Positions 9,346-21,863 are shown, counted from the stretch's first letter. The stretch is 64,000 nucleotides of DNA from Vitellaria paradoxa (GCA_019916065.1 CM034243.1:27740147-27804146), one strand, 5' to 3'. Translations and numbers: made by a program. The notes: generated from the sequence alone by a model not told the origin.

Positions 9346-11358
9346 ATGCTGGTGGAAGTATGAAACAAGCTTGTAAAATGTTAGCTGAACAGCTGCAGTA
9401 ATTGGGAGGCTTCGAGCACCACGCAGTACGTTGTTGAAGCACTCCGAAAGATTGGTTGTCATGATTCCGTATCTAAAAGCACCACCGTAGCAAAATGTCC
9501 ACTTCTCATTTGGCAATTTAGCAAGATATTTCCATGCTTCTAGGTTGAGGGACTTAAGTAACTCCATCACCTCGTTGAATTTGCGAACTTGAGTAGCCCT
9601 TCCTGCTTGATTGAATAAGTCAATTAATTGCTTGGCAGGCCAATTTTTCTTGAAATTGGCCTCTATATGTCTTAAGCAGAAACAATGGTGTGCATTCGCC
9701 CAACCAGACTGGGGGGATTCAACTGCAGACTTGATCGCACTGTGCCTGTCGGAGATTAAACACAACTGTCGGTCAGGGCAAACATACCTACGAAGCATCC
9801 TTAAGAAGTATAACCAGCTGTCATTGTCCTCTTCATCAACCCATGCAAATGCTAATGGGAACACTTGGAGGTTTGCATCCTGGGCCATTGCTATCAATAG
9901 TTTACCACGGTACTTACCGTACAAGTGTGTTCCGTCGATCGAAACAACGGGCATACAGTGAGCAAACCCATCAATTGAAGGCTTGAAGCTCCAGAACACG
10001 TATTGCAGAACCCGTTGGGCCCCACCCATGTAAGGATGATGTCGATAGTGAACTATCGTGCCCGGATTGTAAGTCTGTACGGCATTCATGAACTTTGGTA
10101 GGAACAGGTACGACTGCTCCCAATCACCAAATATTTGGGCAACCGCCTTCTGCTTTGCAAGCCATGCCTTTCGGTAAGACACATGGTACTTGAATCGATC
10201 CTTCAGTTCGGCTTGTAGCGAGACAACAGAACAAGCGGGGTTAGACTTAACCAAATGGATGATGTTGCTGCAAAGAAAGTTCGAGTCAAGTTGTGCATGG
10301 TCTTCAGTCAGCCGTGCAAATATACATGTATGGGGGCCTTCATACTTAGTTATTTCGAATAAACCATGCGTACTTAGCTTGGTTGCTCGGACTCGCCAAT
10401 TGCACTGTCCTTCATTCCTCTTTGGACACTCAGCTACCCAAGATTTCTGACTTGATTCCATAGTTATGTAGGGCTGATTTGTTCTAACAGCATACAACTT
10501 CATTGATTGGAGTAAGTGCTCTTTGTCCTTGAAAAGTTGTCCGACGCAAGGATCCTCATTCTCTGGGTTCCACGTTCGATGTCGAAGTGAAGGGGCCCAG
10601 TGAAGTGCACTGTCATCTAACTCAACAGCAGTGAACATTTCGGACATCGGTTCATGCAGTCGATGATCTGTACGTTCATCATGTTCGTTCATAACCAAGT
10701 CTCCAGTAACTCCCTCACCCATCATGTCCATGTTTTGCAGTTCTATGTCTTCTTCGTCAACTGGGCATTCAGCAATGTTCGAATCATCATCCTGATCATT
10801 CACGTAGTCCCAAGACATATCCTGTTGCTGCACGTAGTCACGGACAGGATCACTAATGGGTTCTTGAGTGGCGTCGAACTGATTTTCTGGTTCATTGTGG
10901 GGGGAAGAGGGCGTGAATTCGTTGTAGATTCCCACCAAATGATCAGTCGGAGCATTCATTCGGAGGCTGCCTTCGGTGGCCACCGGCTCAGGATTAGTCG
11001 GCTCGAACTCCAAGTACAGGTCACAGTGATTGCGGTTCAAATTATGAACGATAGCAAACATTGCCTCGACTGTATCATCGTCCACTAGTTGTAGAGGTCT
11101 GTGAAGTATCTGACCCGCACTACCAACAATTGGGTATCTACACAGTACTCGTAAAACGACCTGCCCCGGGTCCATGCCAACAGTTTCATACAGTTTTGTC
11201 AACAGCATCATGTAGGTAGACTGACTGCTAACCCTGACACAACGCTTGAATGGTCTGTCGTAACCCACATCATCATCCACATCTATAAGATTCCCTCCCC
11301 AAAAACAAAACAGTGAAATTCGTTCTTGAGACATCACGAGCAATGAACGAACGACCAA
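9268..11358 (-). CDS. MULE (MuDR-family) transposase
   Basis: A 696-residue open frame. Order: N-terminal PB1-like/acidic region (residues 1-230), MuDR DNA-binding domain (about 275-350: LFKDKEHLLQSMKLYAVRTN, WAECP/WRVRA with C..H), then the MULE DDE core with D in SIDGTHLYGKYRG (about 470), D in LCLISDRH (about 530) and HHCFCLRHIEANF. Upstream of about 9345 it reads as normal transposase (TTNLSECFNNVLRGARSLPI). The last 25 or so residues (YTERCARLPPP..) are the PMD segment read in a wrong frame, so the usual C-terminal SWIM zinc finger is missing. It cuts and joins element ends; function without the SWIM finger is uncertain. Confidence 0.9.
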   Translation of the reverse strand: MVVRSLLVMSQERISLFCFWGGNLIDVDDDVGYDRPFKRCVRVSSQSTYMMLLTKLYETVGMDPGQVVLRVLCRYPIVGSAGQILHRPLQLVDDDTVEAMFAIVHNLNRNHCDLYLEFEPTNPEPVATEGSLRMNAPTDHLVGIYNEFTPSSPHNEPENQFDATQEPISDPVRDYVQQQDMSWDYVNDQDDDSNIAECPVDEEDIELQNMDMMGEGVTGDLVMNEHDERTDHRLHEPMSEMFTAVELDDSALHWAPSLRHRTWNPENEDPCVGQLFKDKEHLLQSMKLYAVRTNQPYITMESSQKSWVAECPKRNEGQCNWRVRATKLSTHGLFEITKYEGPHTCIFARLTEDHAQLDSNFLCSNIIHLVKSNPACSVVSLQAELKDRFKYHVSYRKAWLAKQKAVAQIFGDWEQSYLFLPKFMNAVQTYNPGTIVHYRHHPYMGGAQRVLQYVFWSFKPSIDGFAHCMPVVSIDGTHLYGKYRGKLLIAMAQDANLQVFPLAFAWVDEEDNDSWLYFLRMLRRYVCPDRQLCLISDRHSAIKSAVESPQSGWANAHHCFCLRHIEANFKKNWPAKQLIDLFNQAGRATQVRKFNEVMELLKSLNLEAWKYLAKLPNEKWTFCYGGAFRYGIMTTNLSECFNNVLRGARSLPITAAVQLTFYKLVSYFHQHAYTERCARLPPPARPRWQDRFAYFR

Positions 11359-13290
11359 TTACAGCCCTGAACGAAATAAATGTTAGGGATCGTACCTTCT
11401 TAACTTTATAGATTTGCAAGAGTGAAAAAGGTTTCATTCAAGTTTTCTTATATGGGACAATGACTTGTGTAACTTATCTTAAGTTAACCAAACTTTTATT
11501 ACTAACCTAAACTAACTTATATTTTAACTAACCTAAACTAACTTAACTAACTAACTTATCTTAACGTAACCAAATTTTTTCACTTTAATTTATACTTTAA
11601 TATTTTTATCAGTTGATCGAATTAAAATCAAATGTGATGTCAGCATTACTCTAACTTTACGTTTAAACTAATACATATTTATCAATGCCTAAATTTTTTT
11701 TCAAAAAAATAATTAATACAATCGATAAATAATAGTGAAAATAAACAAATAACGACAAATTATATTTACGTATAAATTTAAGGTTATTTTTTTTTCTAAA
11801 TAAAAGATAGATTATTTTATAATATAACCTAAACTAATTTATCTAACTTATCTTATCTTAACAACTCATAACTTATATTATAAAATTATTTACTTGAGTT
11901 TTTAAATTTAACTAATTTACTTTTTTTAATCGTACCATTACTATGATTTTTTTATCAATTGATATAATTAAATTCAAATATGTGATTAGTATAGTTGGTA
12001 TAATTTAACCTATGTATTGTCCTAATCTCAGTAATTAAATTAATATAAAATATTAGGAATAAAATTAAATTAATATGTAGTTTTAATTACAAACACCCAA
12101 TAAATTATATACATAAATTGAAAAAAACAAAATTAAATAAAACTAAATTTAACCAAATTAAATTTAACTAAACAGACTATAAACTTTTACACCTTTTAAC
12201 ATGTTCCTACCAATCTAAACCTTCTTAATACAATCGATAAATAATAGTGAAAATAAACAAATAACGACAAATTATATTTACGTATAAATTTAAGGTTATT
12301 TTTTTTTCTAAATAAAAGATAGATTATATTATAATATAACCTAAACTAATTTATCTAACTTATCTTATCTTAACCGCTCATAACTTATATTATAAAATTA
12401 TTTACTTGAGTTTTTAAATTTAACTAATTTACTTTTTTTAATCGTACCATTACTATGATTTTTTTATCAATTGATATAATTAAATTCAAATATGTGATTA
12501 GTATAGTTGGTATAATTTAACCTATGTATTGTCCTAATCTCAGTAATTAAATTAATATAAAATATTAGGAATAAAATTAAATTAATATGTAGTTTTAATT
12601 ACAAACACCCAATAAATTATATACATAAATTGAAAAAAACAAATTTAAATAAAACTAAATTTAACCAAATTAAATTTAACTAAACAGACTATAGAAATAA
12701 AGTTATCAAACAAAAACAGCCAACTTATGCTTCAATACAATACAACAACAAAATTAACATGTTCAAAAAATTCCCAACCCAGGATCCTCTAAAGTTGAAT
12801 AGAATTTAGTCAATTTGAACAAATTCAATTTACATGCAACAAATTTTATACATTCTCAAACAAACAAATAACTCACCAGTACACAAATCTGAAGTGAAGA
12901 AATGAGATCAATCCAGCCTAATAATACCCAAATTCAAAATCAAAATTGACAATACAAATGTAGATTTCAATCTCTTCAAATCAGGTACCCAAATAACTCC
13001 AATCAAGCATGAAACAAACAAAATTCACTCACTCAACAGAGATTGAAAGTAATCTGAAATTGCACAACTCGCATGTACATATACGTATATATATATAAAT
13101 GGTTGGGTACAATAAAACTTACATTTTTTGGACCGTTGGAGATGGAGGTGATGGAGGAGAGGAATCAGACAATGCCTGGCAATGGAAGTGACCTCGCAGC
13201 AGTCGACCGTTGAGAGAGAAATCGGAGGGAGGGAGGGAGGAAGAACGCACGAACTGAGCAGAGGTGCTGGGCTCGGGAAGGATATAAGCC
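11359..13290. other. non-coding MULE interior upstream of the transposase
   Basis: AT-rich. It holds the 467-bp direct repeat (11714-12180 and 12226-12692). The stretch 12693-13290 has no recognisable gene; the short minus-strand open frames there (13025-13442) run through the hairpin repeats and are not credible proteins. The transposase promoter and leader presumably lie here. Confidence 0.6.
11714..12692 (+). repeat. 467-bp direct repeat in the MULE
   Basis: 11714-12180 and 12226-12692 are nearly identical direct copies, offset 512 bp, with very few mismatches. Both start TAATACAATCGATAA and end AAACAGACTAT. Confidence 0.9.
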
Positions 13291-13436
13291 GGTGTCGTCG
13301 ATGGCACTGACGACATCCGGTGTCGTCGATAGCACTGACGACACAGGGTGTCGTCAATACCACTGACGACACCATACTGACGACACCAAGGGTATTTTAG
13401 TAAAATTATGGTGTCGTCAATAGCACTGACGACACC
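13291..13436. repeat. right subterminal hairpin array of the MULE
   Basis: Units at 13291-13317, 13319-13344, 13347-13373, a half unit at 13374-13387, and 13410-13436, with the same arms GGTGTCGTC / GACGACACC as at the left end. Confidence 0.9.
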
Positions 13437-13517
13437 CAGCACATTTTTGTCAATAATCCCCAGCGAGCCTATTTCTGTATATAATTAAATTAATATTATT
13501 ATTATTGTAAAAAACCC
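13410..13517 (-). repeat. MULE terminal inverted repeat, right
   Basis: Inverted copy of the left end, ending GTAAAAAACCC followed by the second target duplication at 13518-13527. Confidence 0.95.
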
Positions 13518-13527
13518 GGTCCACAAG
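13518..13527 (+). repeat. MULE target-site duplication, right
   Basis: GGTCCACAAG, identical to 7137-7146. Confidence 0.9.
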
Positions 13528-14039
13528 TATCTATACATACGGGACTACTTTAATTTTTTTTGTTTTCATTTGTTTACTTTACTATTAAAATGGTAAAAAA
13601 AAAAAAAAAAAATTAGCTACATTCTGATAACTGGCAATATATTGTAAATGAAAATGCGATATTATTTCGTATTTTTTGGCAAGCTTAAAAACACAAAATC
13701 AAAATACAATTTCTAATAAATTGGTTAAAATCATAAAATTATATTACGATTACAAATATTCTTAAAATCCTAAAATCATTTCATATTTTTTTTCTTTTCA
13801 TAGTACTACAATCACAGGTGACATATCTAGACGAGTTCAAAACAACCTATTTAACACACTTCAATGCACAACAAGCAAATTTTGTTCAACAAGGCTATCC
13901 TACTAGTTCAACACCAGCAACAATAAACAAACCAAAAGCATGCAATTTGCATTGAAAAAATAAATGGCTTGTTTCTATTTTACATAAAAAAAATAATTGT
14001 CCCGTGTACAATTAAAAAAAAAGAAAATAAAAAATTAAC
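13528..14039. other. AT-rich spacer, nothing recognised
   Basis: Originally the sequence upstream of the LAF3-like gene before the MULE arrived. No gene or repeat recognised apart from A-runs. Confidence 0.5.
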
Positions 14040-14647
14040 TAATGTGTGTGTCACAAATGGGCATCTTCTTGGTACTCACTGGGTTCCTATACCTCTCCTC
14101 TAACTGTGGCTGAGTGAATGGATTAGTCAACTAAGTGGGTGACTTGGTCGGCGAACACTGACTCGGGAGCTCTTCCAAGTGTGCATGACTTGATGGTTCC
14201 CTATCAAAATGATAACAAGCCCTCTGCCTCTTACTAACATGGTGCAACAAAGATTATGAGAATATACTACTTTATGCCACAATAGGCATGGGTGATGTGT
14301 GGTCGAGTAGAGGTGATTGTATAACTAGAAATGGCAGCAACTCCATATCAGTTATAAGAATGGTGTAGTCATCAATACTGAAAAATGGCTCAATAGGCTT
14401 ATAGGGTTCCACTTAGCTAAGTTGGATGGTCCCTCTATGGTTAACGTGGATAGCCTCGCTCATGTATCATCGCCACCAACTTGATACTTCTCATCAATGT
14501 TACAATGTCCCATTGTCAATAGTCCTTAAGGCCACCGCCATCTAATGAATTTCCTCAAATTCATTACAGCTAAGGATATCTACTACCAACTGAGTGGCCA
14601 TGATTGTAGTATCCACTTGGAAACATCCAAAAATTATTATTATTATG

Positions 14648-14699
<52 letters not shown>

Positions 14700-16090
14700 A
14701 TTACAAATGAAATGGTATTAAAATTAGTAATATAGTTTGTTTATTTGGTAAAAGTAAAATTGACCAAATAGCCTTCGTAGTAGCCACTAGCTAAGACCTG
14801 ATTGAAGGCACAGTGTAAGAAGGCCTAATAGGATGCCTAGGAATGAGCTCATACGGCTATATGTACTGAAAAGTGGGATTCATGAGGCTGACGAATGGCT
14901 TAGGAATGACTACCTTAGCACGGTGATTTGTGCACACTAATCTGTACCAGCACGATCCTCTTAATCAATTGAGTGTAAAGCAATCTAAGTGTCACAAGTC
15001 ATGGGCTCATACTATGCCATCTTGCACTAGCACATCACTCGATCAGGTAGGTACATATCCACAACATCATAGCAGATTAAGGAAGATCTCATTCACCATA
15101 TGTTTTGATCGTGTTAGGGTACATTGAGGTCAGCTAGGTAGGATTGCTAAACAATTTAAGCCTCATCCATAAGGTCTAACTAGTCCCTATACTCCTCTAG
15201 AGCACGTGAAGCTGACAGTACAAGGGGTAAATGCTACTTGGAGTCAGTTTCAATACATATTAGTAAATTATGTGAAATAGTATTCCAAAGTAAATGTGAA
15301 CCAAAAATATATGTGATTTGGACATACCTCCATCTATACAAGTTTGGTAGCCATCCAGGGGGATTATATGTGGTGATGGGATCCCTTATTTGTGTACCTT
15401 GAGCTGAGGGTGCTTCTACCTCTGCATCTTCAGTTAGTGCATCAGAATGAGGTACATCTAGATGTGCTCATTGACCTGACTATCATATAAGAGGCTAGAG
15501 TTATAAGAACCTCTCCCTTGCCTATATATACAAAATGACCAAATAGCCAACTATCTCCTTGGCTCTTGGTTGAGATGCCTTACACATCTCCCATTATAGG
15601 CATGCTAACATGGCAAGCCCCAACTATATATGTTGTCTAACATTGTCCAACTATGCGACTAATGGGAGGTACATTAACTTAATCATGTTACCGGACTTGT
15701 TCGGTAACAAACACCTGCCAATCAACATAAGTAGGTTTGCTTGAGCATGCTACGTATAACCTCGTCATCAACATCAACTGGCATCTCTTGAAAGTGCTCA
15801 AGCAACTAGCCAATTCATATCTTATCCCCTTTAATAACACTAGGTAAAATTAGATCATGCTTGCCCACATCGTGTAGTATGGGTCAAATCTCTGTTAGTC
15901 ACTGTAGTATCATCAACTATCAAGCCTATAATAACATAATAACACCGATATCCTCTAGTGCAATGGTACACTCTTCAACTGACATATGAAAAGTGTGCAT
16001 ATTAATTCAACATATCTCCACAAGAGTTGTGATCAGGGTTCAATGTAGTATAATTGATCCTTGGTAGTAGTCCTGTACACCTACCCTAAC
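14040..16090 (-). pseudogene. ancient full-length PMD gene relic
   Basis: Read on the minus strand in shifting frames, with many stops, the PMD landmarks appear in family order: a start resembling CTIALEDIGV near 15960, LTHTTRCGQA near 15860, MYLPLVA.. and WEMCKASQPRAKEIVGYLVI near 15670-15530, then DMYLPDRVM near 15060 and a CDT..ALHSID..DRAGTD stretch near 14970-14940. The degree of decay suggests a much older copy than the one inside the MULE. A TAT/ATT microsatellite interrupts it at about 14637-14692. Confidence 0.65.
14637..14692 (+). repeat. (ATT)n microsatellite
   Basis: Trinucleotide run of ATT with one GATT interruption, followed by a short (TA) run. Confidence 0.9.
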
Positions 16091-17687
16091 AAGATGGGAG
16101 GGGATTGACGATGTAAAAATTTCAATTAGGTAGTCCCAATTAATGAAAAAGAAAGAAATGAGCTAAATTTTCATATATGTGTTTTTTGTTTCTTAGTTAT
16201 TTACTATATTACCCTTTAAAAAATAAAAAATTATTTTTTAAATTGAATAGTCAGATCAAATTCATTTTAAAAGGATAAGATTTAAATTTAAGAACTTAAA
16301 TTTCAAAAGTAACTTCAAACCCCCTTATCCATGTAAAGCAGGGTTTTGGAAATGCAAATGCGCTATATGATACTTAATTAGGGACTATGATTGTGACATG
16401 TGTAAGTAATTTATTTTATTAATTAATTATTATTAAATACTATTTATCCATTAATATTAATTATCTAAATTGAATAATACTTATATATTAATATTTAAAA
16501 TTTTCATTGATTACTATCAACTATTATTTGAAGTTTATTTAAATTCTACATCAGTTAAAACCATCTCTCATTCATTTACAAATTCTTAACTATTTTTTAT
16601 TAATAAAAATAAAAATAATATTAAATATGTACAATGCTAAATATTTTAATTATTAAATATGCAAAATCCTATATGTATTAAAATACTATTATATATGCTT
16701 TAAATATAATTATTAATAATGATCGGATATTTAAAATAATTAAGCATATAAATTCCGAAGTTTTAATGATAATGAATTACTAATATCTATCTATCTCAGT
16801 TGATAATTAATAATATATGCTTTGAATATAATTATTAATAATTGATTGAATATTTAAAATAGTTTTAAAAATTAATAATTTAATTAGTTAGTGAGTTTTA
16901 AATATATAGACTCCCAATGATATTCAATTGCTCAAATTATTTTTTAATTAATAATTATACTAATTAAAATTAAAATATATTAACTACATACAATTCTAAA
17001 TATACTTAATGATTAATAATAAAAAATAAAAATAATATTAAATATGTAAGATGCTAAATATTTTAATTATTAAATATATCAACTTGTATAAAATATTATT
17101 ATTGATATCTTCATCTCTAAAGTTTCACTTTGAGCGTTTTTCTCTCCATCTATATATGTTCTTCAATAAATTATACATATATACTTTATATACCTATGTA
17201 TTTATGTGTATATGTAATATTTATAATTGTCCCGATTATTTTTGATGTAACAAATTCTTACCAAAACATCATTATTATCCAAACAAGGTGTGATTTTTCA
17301 TAATTTATTCTATTTTTCTTTAATGTTATTGTATTTTATTTTTATTTAATATTTTATTTCATTTAAATATATAAATTATTATATGTTTAATATTAAAATT
17401 AAATGTATTATAATTTAATAATTTTAAATATATAATCTAGTTATACGATAATGAAAATAATTATTAATAATAATATGGCATATTTTAAATAAATTTTGTT
17501 AAAAAGATTATTTTTTATTATTTTAACCTAAAAGATATTATTTTTTCATTATTTGTTGAACAACAATGCTGTTATACATCAGGTAATTTACACCTCATTA
17601 ATATGTATTTGCACATTAAAATATTCAACTTAAAGATACATATGAAAAAATTTGTCTATCGCACATTTGTATGAGTCTAATCACTAG
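16091..17687. other. AT-rich spacer
   Basis: Very AT-rich, with short local repeats such as TTAAATATG and ATTATTAATAAT; no gene supported on either strand. Confidence 0.5.
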
Positions 17688-18597
17688 TATATTTTATATT
17701 TATCTACAGATGAGTCATCTCTCCAAGTGTTTTGAATATTCTAAGGTCAGAGTTTTACTTCTATTAAGGGTAGATCCAAGAATTAAAATTCGTTTAAACT
17801 AAACAAAGGGTTTAAAAGTAGAATGAGTTGTATTATAAAAATTTTGACTGAACTAAGTATTTTAAGGCAGAGTGAAATAAGTTACAAAAATTTAGAATAT
17901 GCTAAATTTGAGAAGAAAAAAATTAAACCAAAAAAATTTTCGAACTAAGTTACTGAACTGAAACAAAGAATTTAAAGGTAGAGTGAGGTGGGTTATAAAA
18001 ATTTTAACTGAACAAAATATTTAAAGGCAGAGTGAGAAAAGATACAAAAATTTAGAATATATTAAATTTAAGCAGAAAAAAATTAAAAAAAAAATTCGGA
18101 CCAGACTGCAGCTCAGGTAGCGCTAGTCTTGGTTTACCCTAAGTATCCAAAACCGAAAAGCAATCAACAATCTTTAAATGCGACATTTAACCTACATCAT
18201 CATTCTCCCAACCGGTGGAGAGAATTTCACTCCCAAATTTGGACTTGCATCATCCATTGGTTTTTCAAGCTCGTTTCATCAGAAGCTGAAATTTCAGTCC
18301 TTCTCAGCGGCAAATATATATATATATACACACATATAGTTCAATCACCAGAGAAAAACAACATCTATTCAGACAAGACTACTGCAGTGTAAAAAATCAA
18401 TCAATGCACGTGACCATTGTTTCTGAACACAAACAGCCGTTCGACATTTGAAAGCTGATCTCCAGATTCAAAACATCCACACAAACCAAAAAAAAAGAAA
18501 AAGGAAAAACTCATTGCCGTAAAAAAAGATTGTCAGATTTCAGCTTGCAAAAAATGGATTGGGAAAAAAAATAAAAAATAACGAAAAAGATTCAATT

Positions 18598-18825
18598 GAA
18601 GTCTGTCAGACAACTGCAAGGCCACCCCAGCCAGATGAATCAAGCTGAGAACGATCCTCCATAGCCCCGCAGAGGTCTCGACAAGAGAACTCCCGGCGAG
18701 TCAATCAATCACGCTCTGGCCTTGCAGTCACTGGTTCATCAACCAGACTTTGGTTCCTGTCTCCTTAGAACTCAAGGATACAGAGGTACGAACCTATAGA
18801 ACAGATCCTGTTCAAGTAAGGTCGT
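18598..18825 (-). ncRNA. U3: U3 snoRNA gene, copy A
   Basis: The minus strand begins ACGACCTTACTTGAACAGG, then box A region TTCTATAGGTTCGTACC. Further along are the GATGAACCAGTGACTGCAAG region (box C'), AGAGCGTGATTGATTG (boxes B/C) and box D (TCTGA, 18610-18606), the order found in plant U3. About 228 nt agrees with plant U3 length. U3 is a box C/D snoRNA of the SSU processome, needed for early 18S rRNA cleavage in the nucleolus. A T5 run at 18588-18584 on the minus strand suits a Pol III terminator. The 3' end is approximate. Confidence 0.9.
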
Positions 18826-18845
18826 ACTCTCTCCACTCACCCTCG

Positions 18846-18892
18846 ATATATATATACTGCTTTCGTTTCTATTAATTCTGTCGATGCGGGAT
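18846..18892 (-). promoter_or_regulatory. U3 copy A promoter: USE and TATA, Pol III spacing
   Basis: Minus strand USE-like ATCCCGCATCGA (18892-18881), one base off the plant consensus RTCCCACATCG. It is followed 24 bp later by a TATATATATA box (18856-18846), which lies about 30 bp upstream of the U3 start at 18825. In plants 23-24 bp between USE and TATA marks Pol III snRNA genes; Pol II types have about 33-34. Confidence 0.85.
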
Positions 18893-21191
18893 GGCTTCGC
18901 GCAGAGGGCGAGCTATATAGGGCTTGGGTGGGCCGCAGCCCGGGTAATATTTTAGCCCAAAATTATATTAGTTGTGATATTATATAATATTGTAGTCTAA
19001 TTATTTATATTCTAACTTAATATTCAATCAAAAACTCAGTTAAATACTTAATTTTAACTTAATGTAAGAAAAATTCTTGACCTAATTTAATATCTAATTA
19101 TGACTTAATTTAATACCTAATTCATAGTCCAGTGCACAAAAAAAAAAAAAAAAATTATATTCTGACTATGCAGTTTCTATCATTTCATGTAGATAATATG
19201 TGAAAAAGTCATTAATTTTAAATTATATACTTTTATGTACATACATATTGGCTGCAAAGCTGATTTGGTTGAACTGGAAAGGATTGTGAATTGATTTTAT
19301 TAATTATATGGAATATAGATATCAATCAAGTTGATTGATTATAGTAACAGGAAAATGAGAATATATATATATAGAAATTAGCATATAACGTTAAGTATTA
19401 GGGGAATCAAACTTCATTTGGAAATTTTAGATTGCTATATAAATATCAACAGCTTCGTGAGAAAGTAAACCAAATTTTGGACACTGAAAAAAATGTAATT
19501 TCTATTATACTTATATTTATTGTGTCAGAGTTAAAGAAAAAAATAATAATAAACTTAGAAAAATCTAGACATAATGAAAATAAAAGATTGATCAAGACTC
19601 ATATTAGATATTACATTTTTAAAACAAAATTCGCCTTCTACATTAGTGTTATTGGATTTCTTGGAGGTTCGCTTCTCAGGATATAGTGATCAAATACAAA
19701 TACAAGTAGCACAACAATGTATTTGCACAATGAAGCAAAGTAGTGTTTTGTACTCTCAAACTTTTTTAATGCAATAATGAGTGGAGAAAACAAAACTTAA
19801 AAATGGGAATCGAAAAAGAAAATTATCTGATGTGAAGGGACGAAATTTGTAGAGATTAAATGTTTGTTAGAAAAAACTCCTATAAAATAGTCACTACCAT
19901 TCACAAACGTATACGTCTATTCTTTGTTAGAAAAGAAATCCTATTCAAAATGACGTAGTTTTGAATATTAAAAACTACTTATTAAAATTATGTCGTTTTA
20001 ATAAATTCCTTTATATTAGTATATAAAAATACTTATTCAAGTATGTCACTTTGGAGCCATTTTTCACATTCATCACTTACTCATTTTGAGGAAATGAATA
20101 TAATACATTAATTTCCTAATAGAGTAGAACGCGTCCATATAAATTAATGACCCAATCGAAGAGTGGATAACATTTTTATTTGGCTCTCAAAATGGACAAA
20201 ATTATCATTTTGTCTAATACAAAATATAATTGAGATCACACTTTGAAAAAATAAAAAAATAATAATAATCCTAGGAAAAATATATAAAATTAAGCAAAGG
20301 TGTTTTGATTGTCTCATTTTCATTTGGGAGATCCATCCTCCTAAGGCTATGTTTGATTGAAAGGATAGAATTACCCGGGTAAATAATATTATAAAATAAT
20401 ATATAGAATTTGATATAATATGATATTAATTTTTTATGTAGTATATTTTTTTTTTTTTTTGATTGGTGGATTGTGAAATGAAATAAGAATGTAATTTGAC
20501 AGTAGATTTGATAAATAATAATTTTGGGCATTTAAATTTTCGTAGGAAATAATTTAGATAATGAGGGATTAATGTAAGGAAGCATATGAATTCGAATGGG
20601 ATGAAATAGATGGAGTGTTAATCTTGTTAAATTTAATAATAACCAAAAAATAACACAAGGTAATAGAGATATTATCTCTAATAATAAAATTCTTATTCAT
20701 GAATCTAACACTATTATATTTTTTATTTATCTATGGATGAGTCATCTTTCCAAGTGTTTTGAATATTCTAAGGTCAGAGTTTTTTTTTTTTTTTTTACTT
20801 CTACTAGGGGCAGACCTAAGATTTAGAATTCGTTTGAGCTAAACAAAAGGTTTAAAGGTTGAATGAGCTAGGTGATAAAAATTTTGGCTGAACAAAGTAA
20901 TTCAAGGTAGAGTGGAATAAGTTACAAAAATTTAGAATATGCTAAATTTGAGAAAAAAAATTAAACAAAAAAAATTTTCGGACCAAGCTACCTGACAAAA
21001 ACAAAGGATTTAAAGCTAGAGTAAGGTGAGTTATAAAAATTTCAACTAAACAAACTATTTAAAGACAAAGTAGAAGAAGTTATAAAAATTTAGAGTATGC
21101 TAAATTTGAGAAGAAAAAAATTAACCAAAAATAAAAAAAGGATCAGATAATCGGACTGCAGCTCAAGATAGCTCTAGTGTTGGTTCACCCT

Positions 21192-21405
21192 AGGGGTCCG
21201 TCTGAGAACCCGAAATTAACACGTGCTAATTTGTGGCAAACTACTAGCAAATATAAAAATTACCAGATTACCCTTGCTAATTTTTCCAAGCTATTAGCAA
21301 ACTATTAACACATAAGGGTATAAATATTAATATATTAGAAATTTTTACTTCCCAAGAAATTAGCACATGCTAATTAACACGTGCTAATTTTCCCAAACTA
21401 AGCCT
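21192..21405. mobile_element. short insertion present only in repeat copy B
   Basis: Absent at the homologous place in copies A and C, where the sequence runs ..CACCCTAAGTATCC. It is flanked by CCTAG and CCTAA and contains repeated ..TTAGCACRTGCTAAT.. stretches. MITE-like; family not assigned. Confidence 0.6.
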
Positions 21406-21863
21406 AAGTATCCAAAACCGAAAAGCAATCTTCCATGATACAATCTTTAATGCGATATTTAACCTACATCATCATTCTCCCAACCGGTGGAGCGAATTCA
21501 CTCTCAAATTTGGACTTGCATCATCCATTGGTTTCTCAAGCTCGTTTCATCAAAAGCTTATATTTCAGTCCTTCTCAGCGGCAAAAATATATATATATAC
21601 ACACATATAGTTCAATCACCAGAGAAAAACAACATCGATGAGACAAGACTACTGCAGTGTAAAAAATCAATCAATGCAAGTGACCATTGCTTCTGAGCAT
21701 AAACAGCTGTTCGACATTTGAAAGCTGATCTCTAGATTCAAAACATCCACACAAAAAAAAAAAAAAAAAGGAAAAACTCAATGCCGTAAAAAAGATTGTC
21801 AGATTTCAGCTTGCAAAAAATGGATTGGGAAAAAAAATAAAAAAGAACGAAAAAGATTCAATT

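Larger units (their letters stand above)
7147..13517 (-). mobile_element. complete Mutator-like element (6371 bp) with captured PMD segment
   Basis: Terminal inverted repeats of 108 bp (7147-7254 and 13410-13517) differ at a single position as compared by eye, and perfect 10-bp target duplications flank them. Inside, on the minus strand, are a MULE transposase (11358 to about 9345) and, directly continuing, the C-terminal half of a PMD gene (about 9345-7665). Arrays of short hairpins sit inside both ends, and there is a 467-bp direct repeat upstream of the transposase. The near-identical ends and exact duplication suggest a fairly recent insertion. GC content of the coding part is clearly above its surroundings. 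Confidence 0.93.

Noticed and set aside
9611..11088. Plus-strand open frames at 9611-9961, 10190-10450 and 10654-11088
   Set aside because: Antisense shadows of the GC-richer transposase gene.
7228..13436. CRISPR-like array from the 27-bp units with spacers
   Set aside because: Units are hairpins at transposon ends in a plant nuclear genome, with no regular spacers and no cas genes.
13025..13442. Minus-strand frames at 13025-13375 and 13119-13442
   Set aside because: Translations of the hairpin repeats and TIR, without domain resemblance; possible only as MULE leader.
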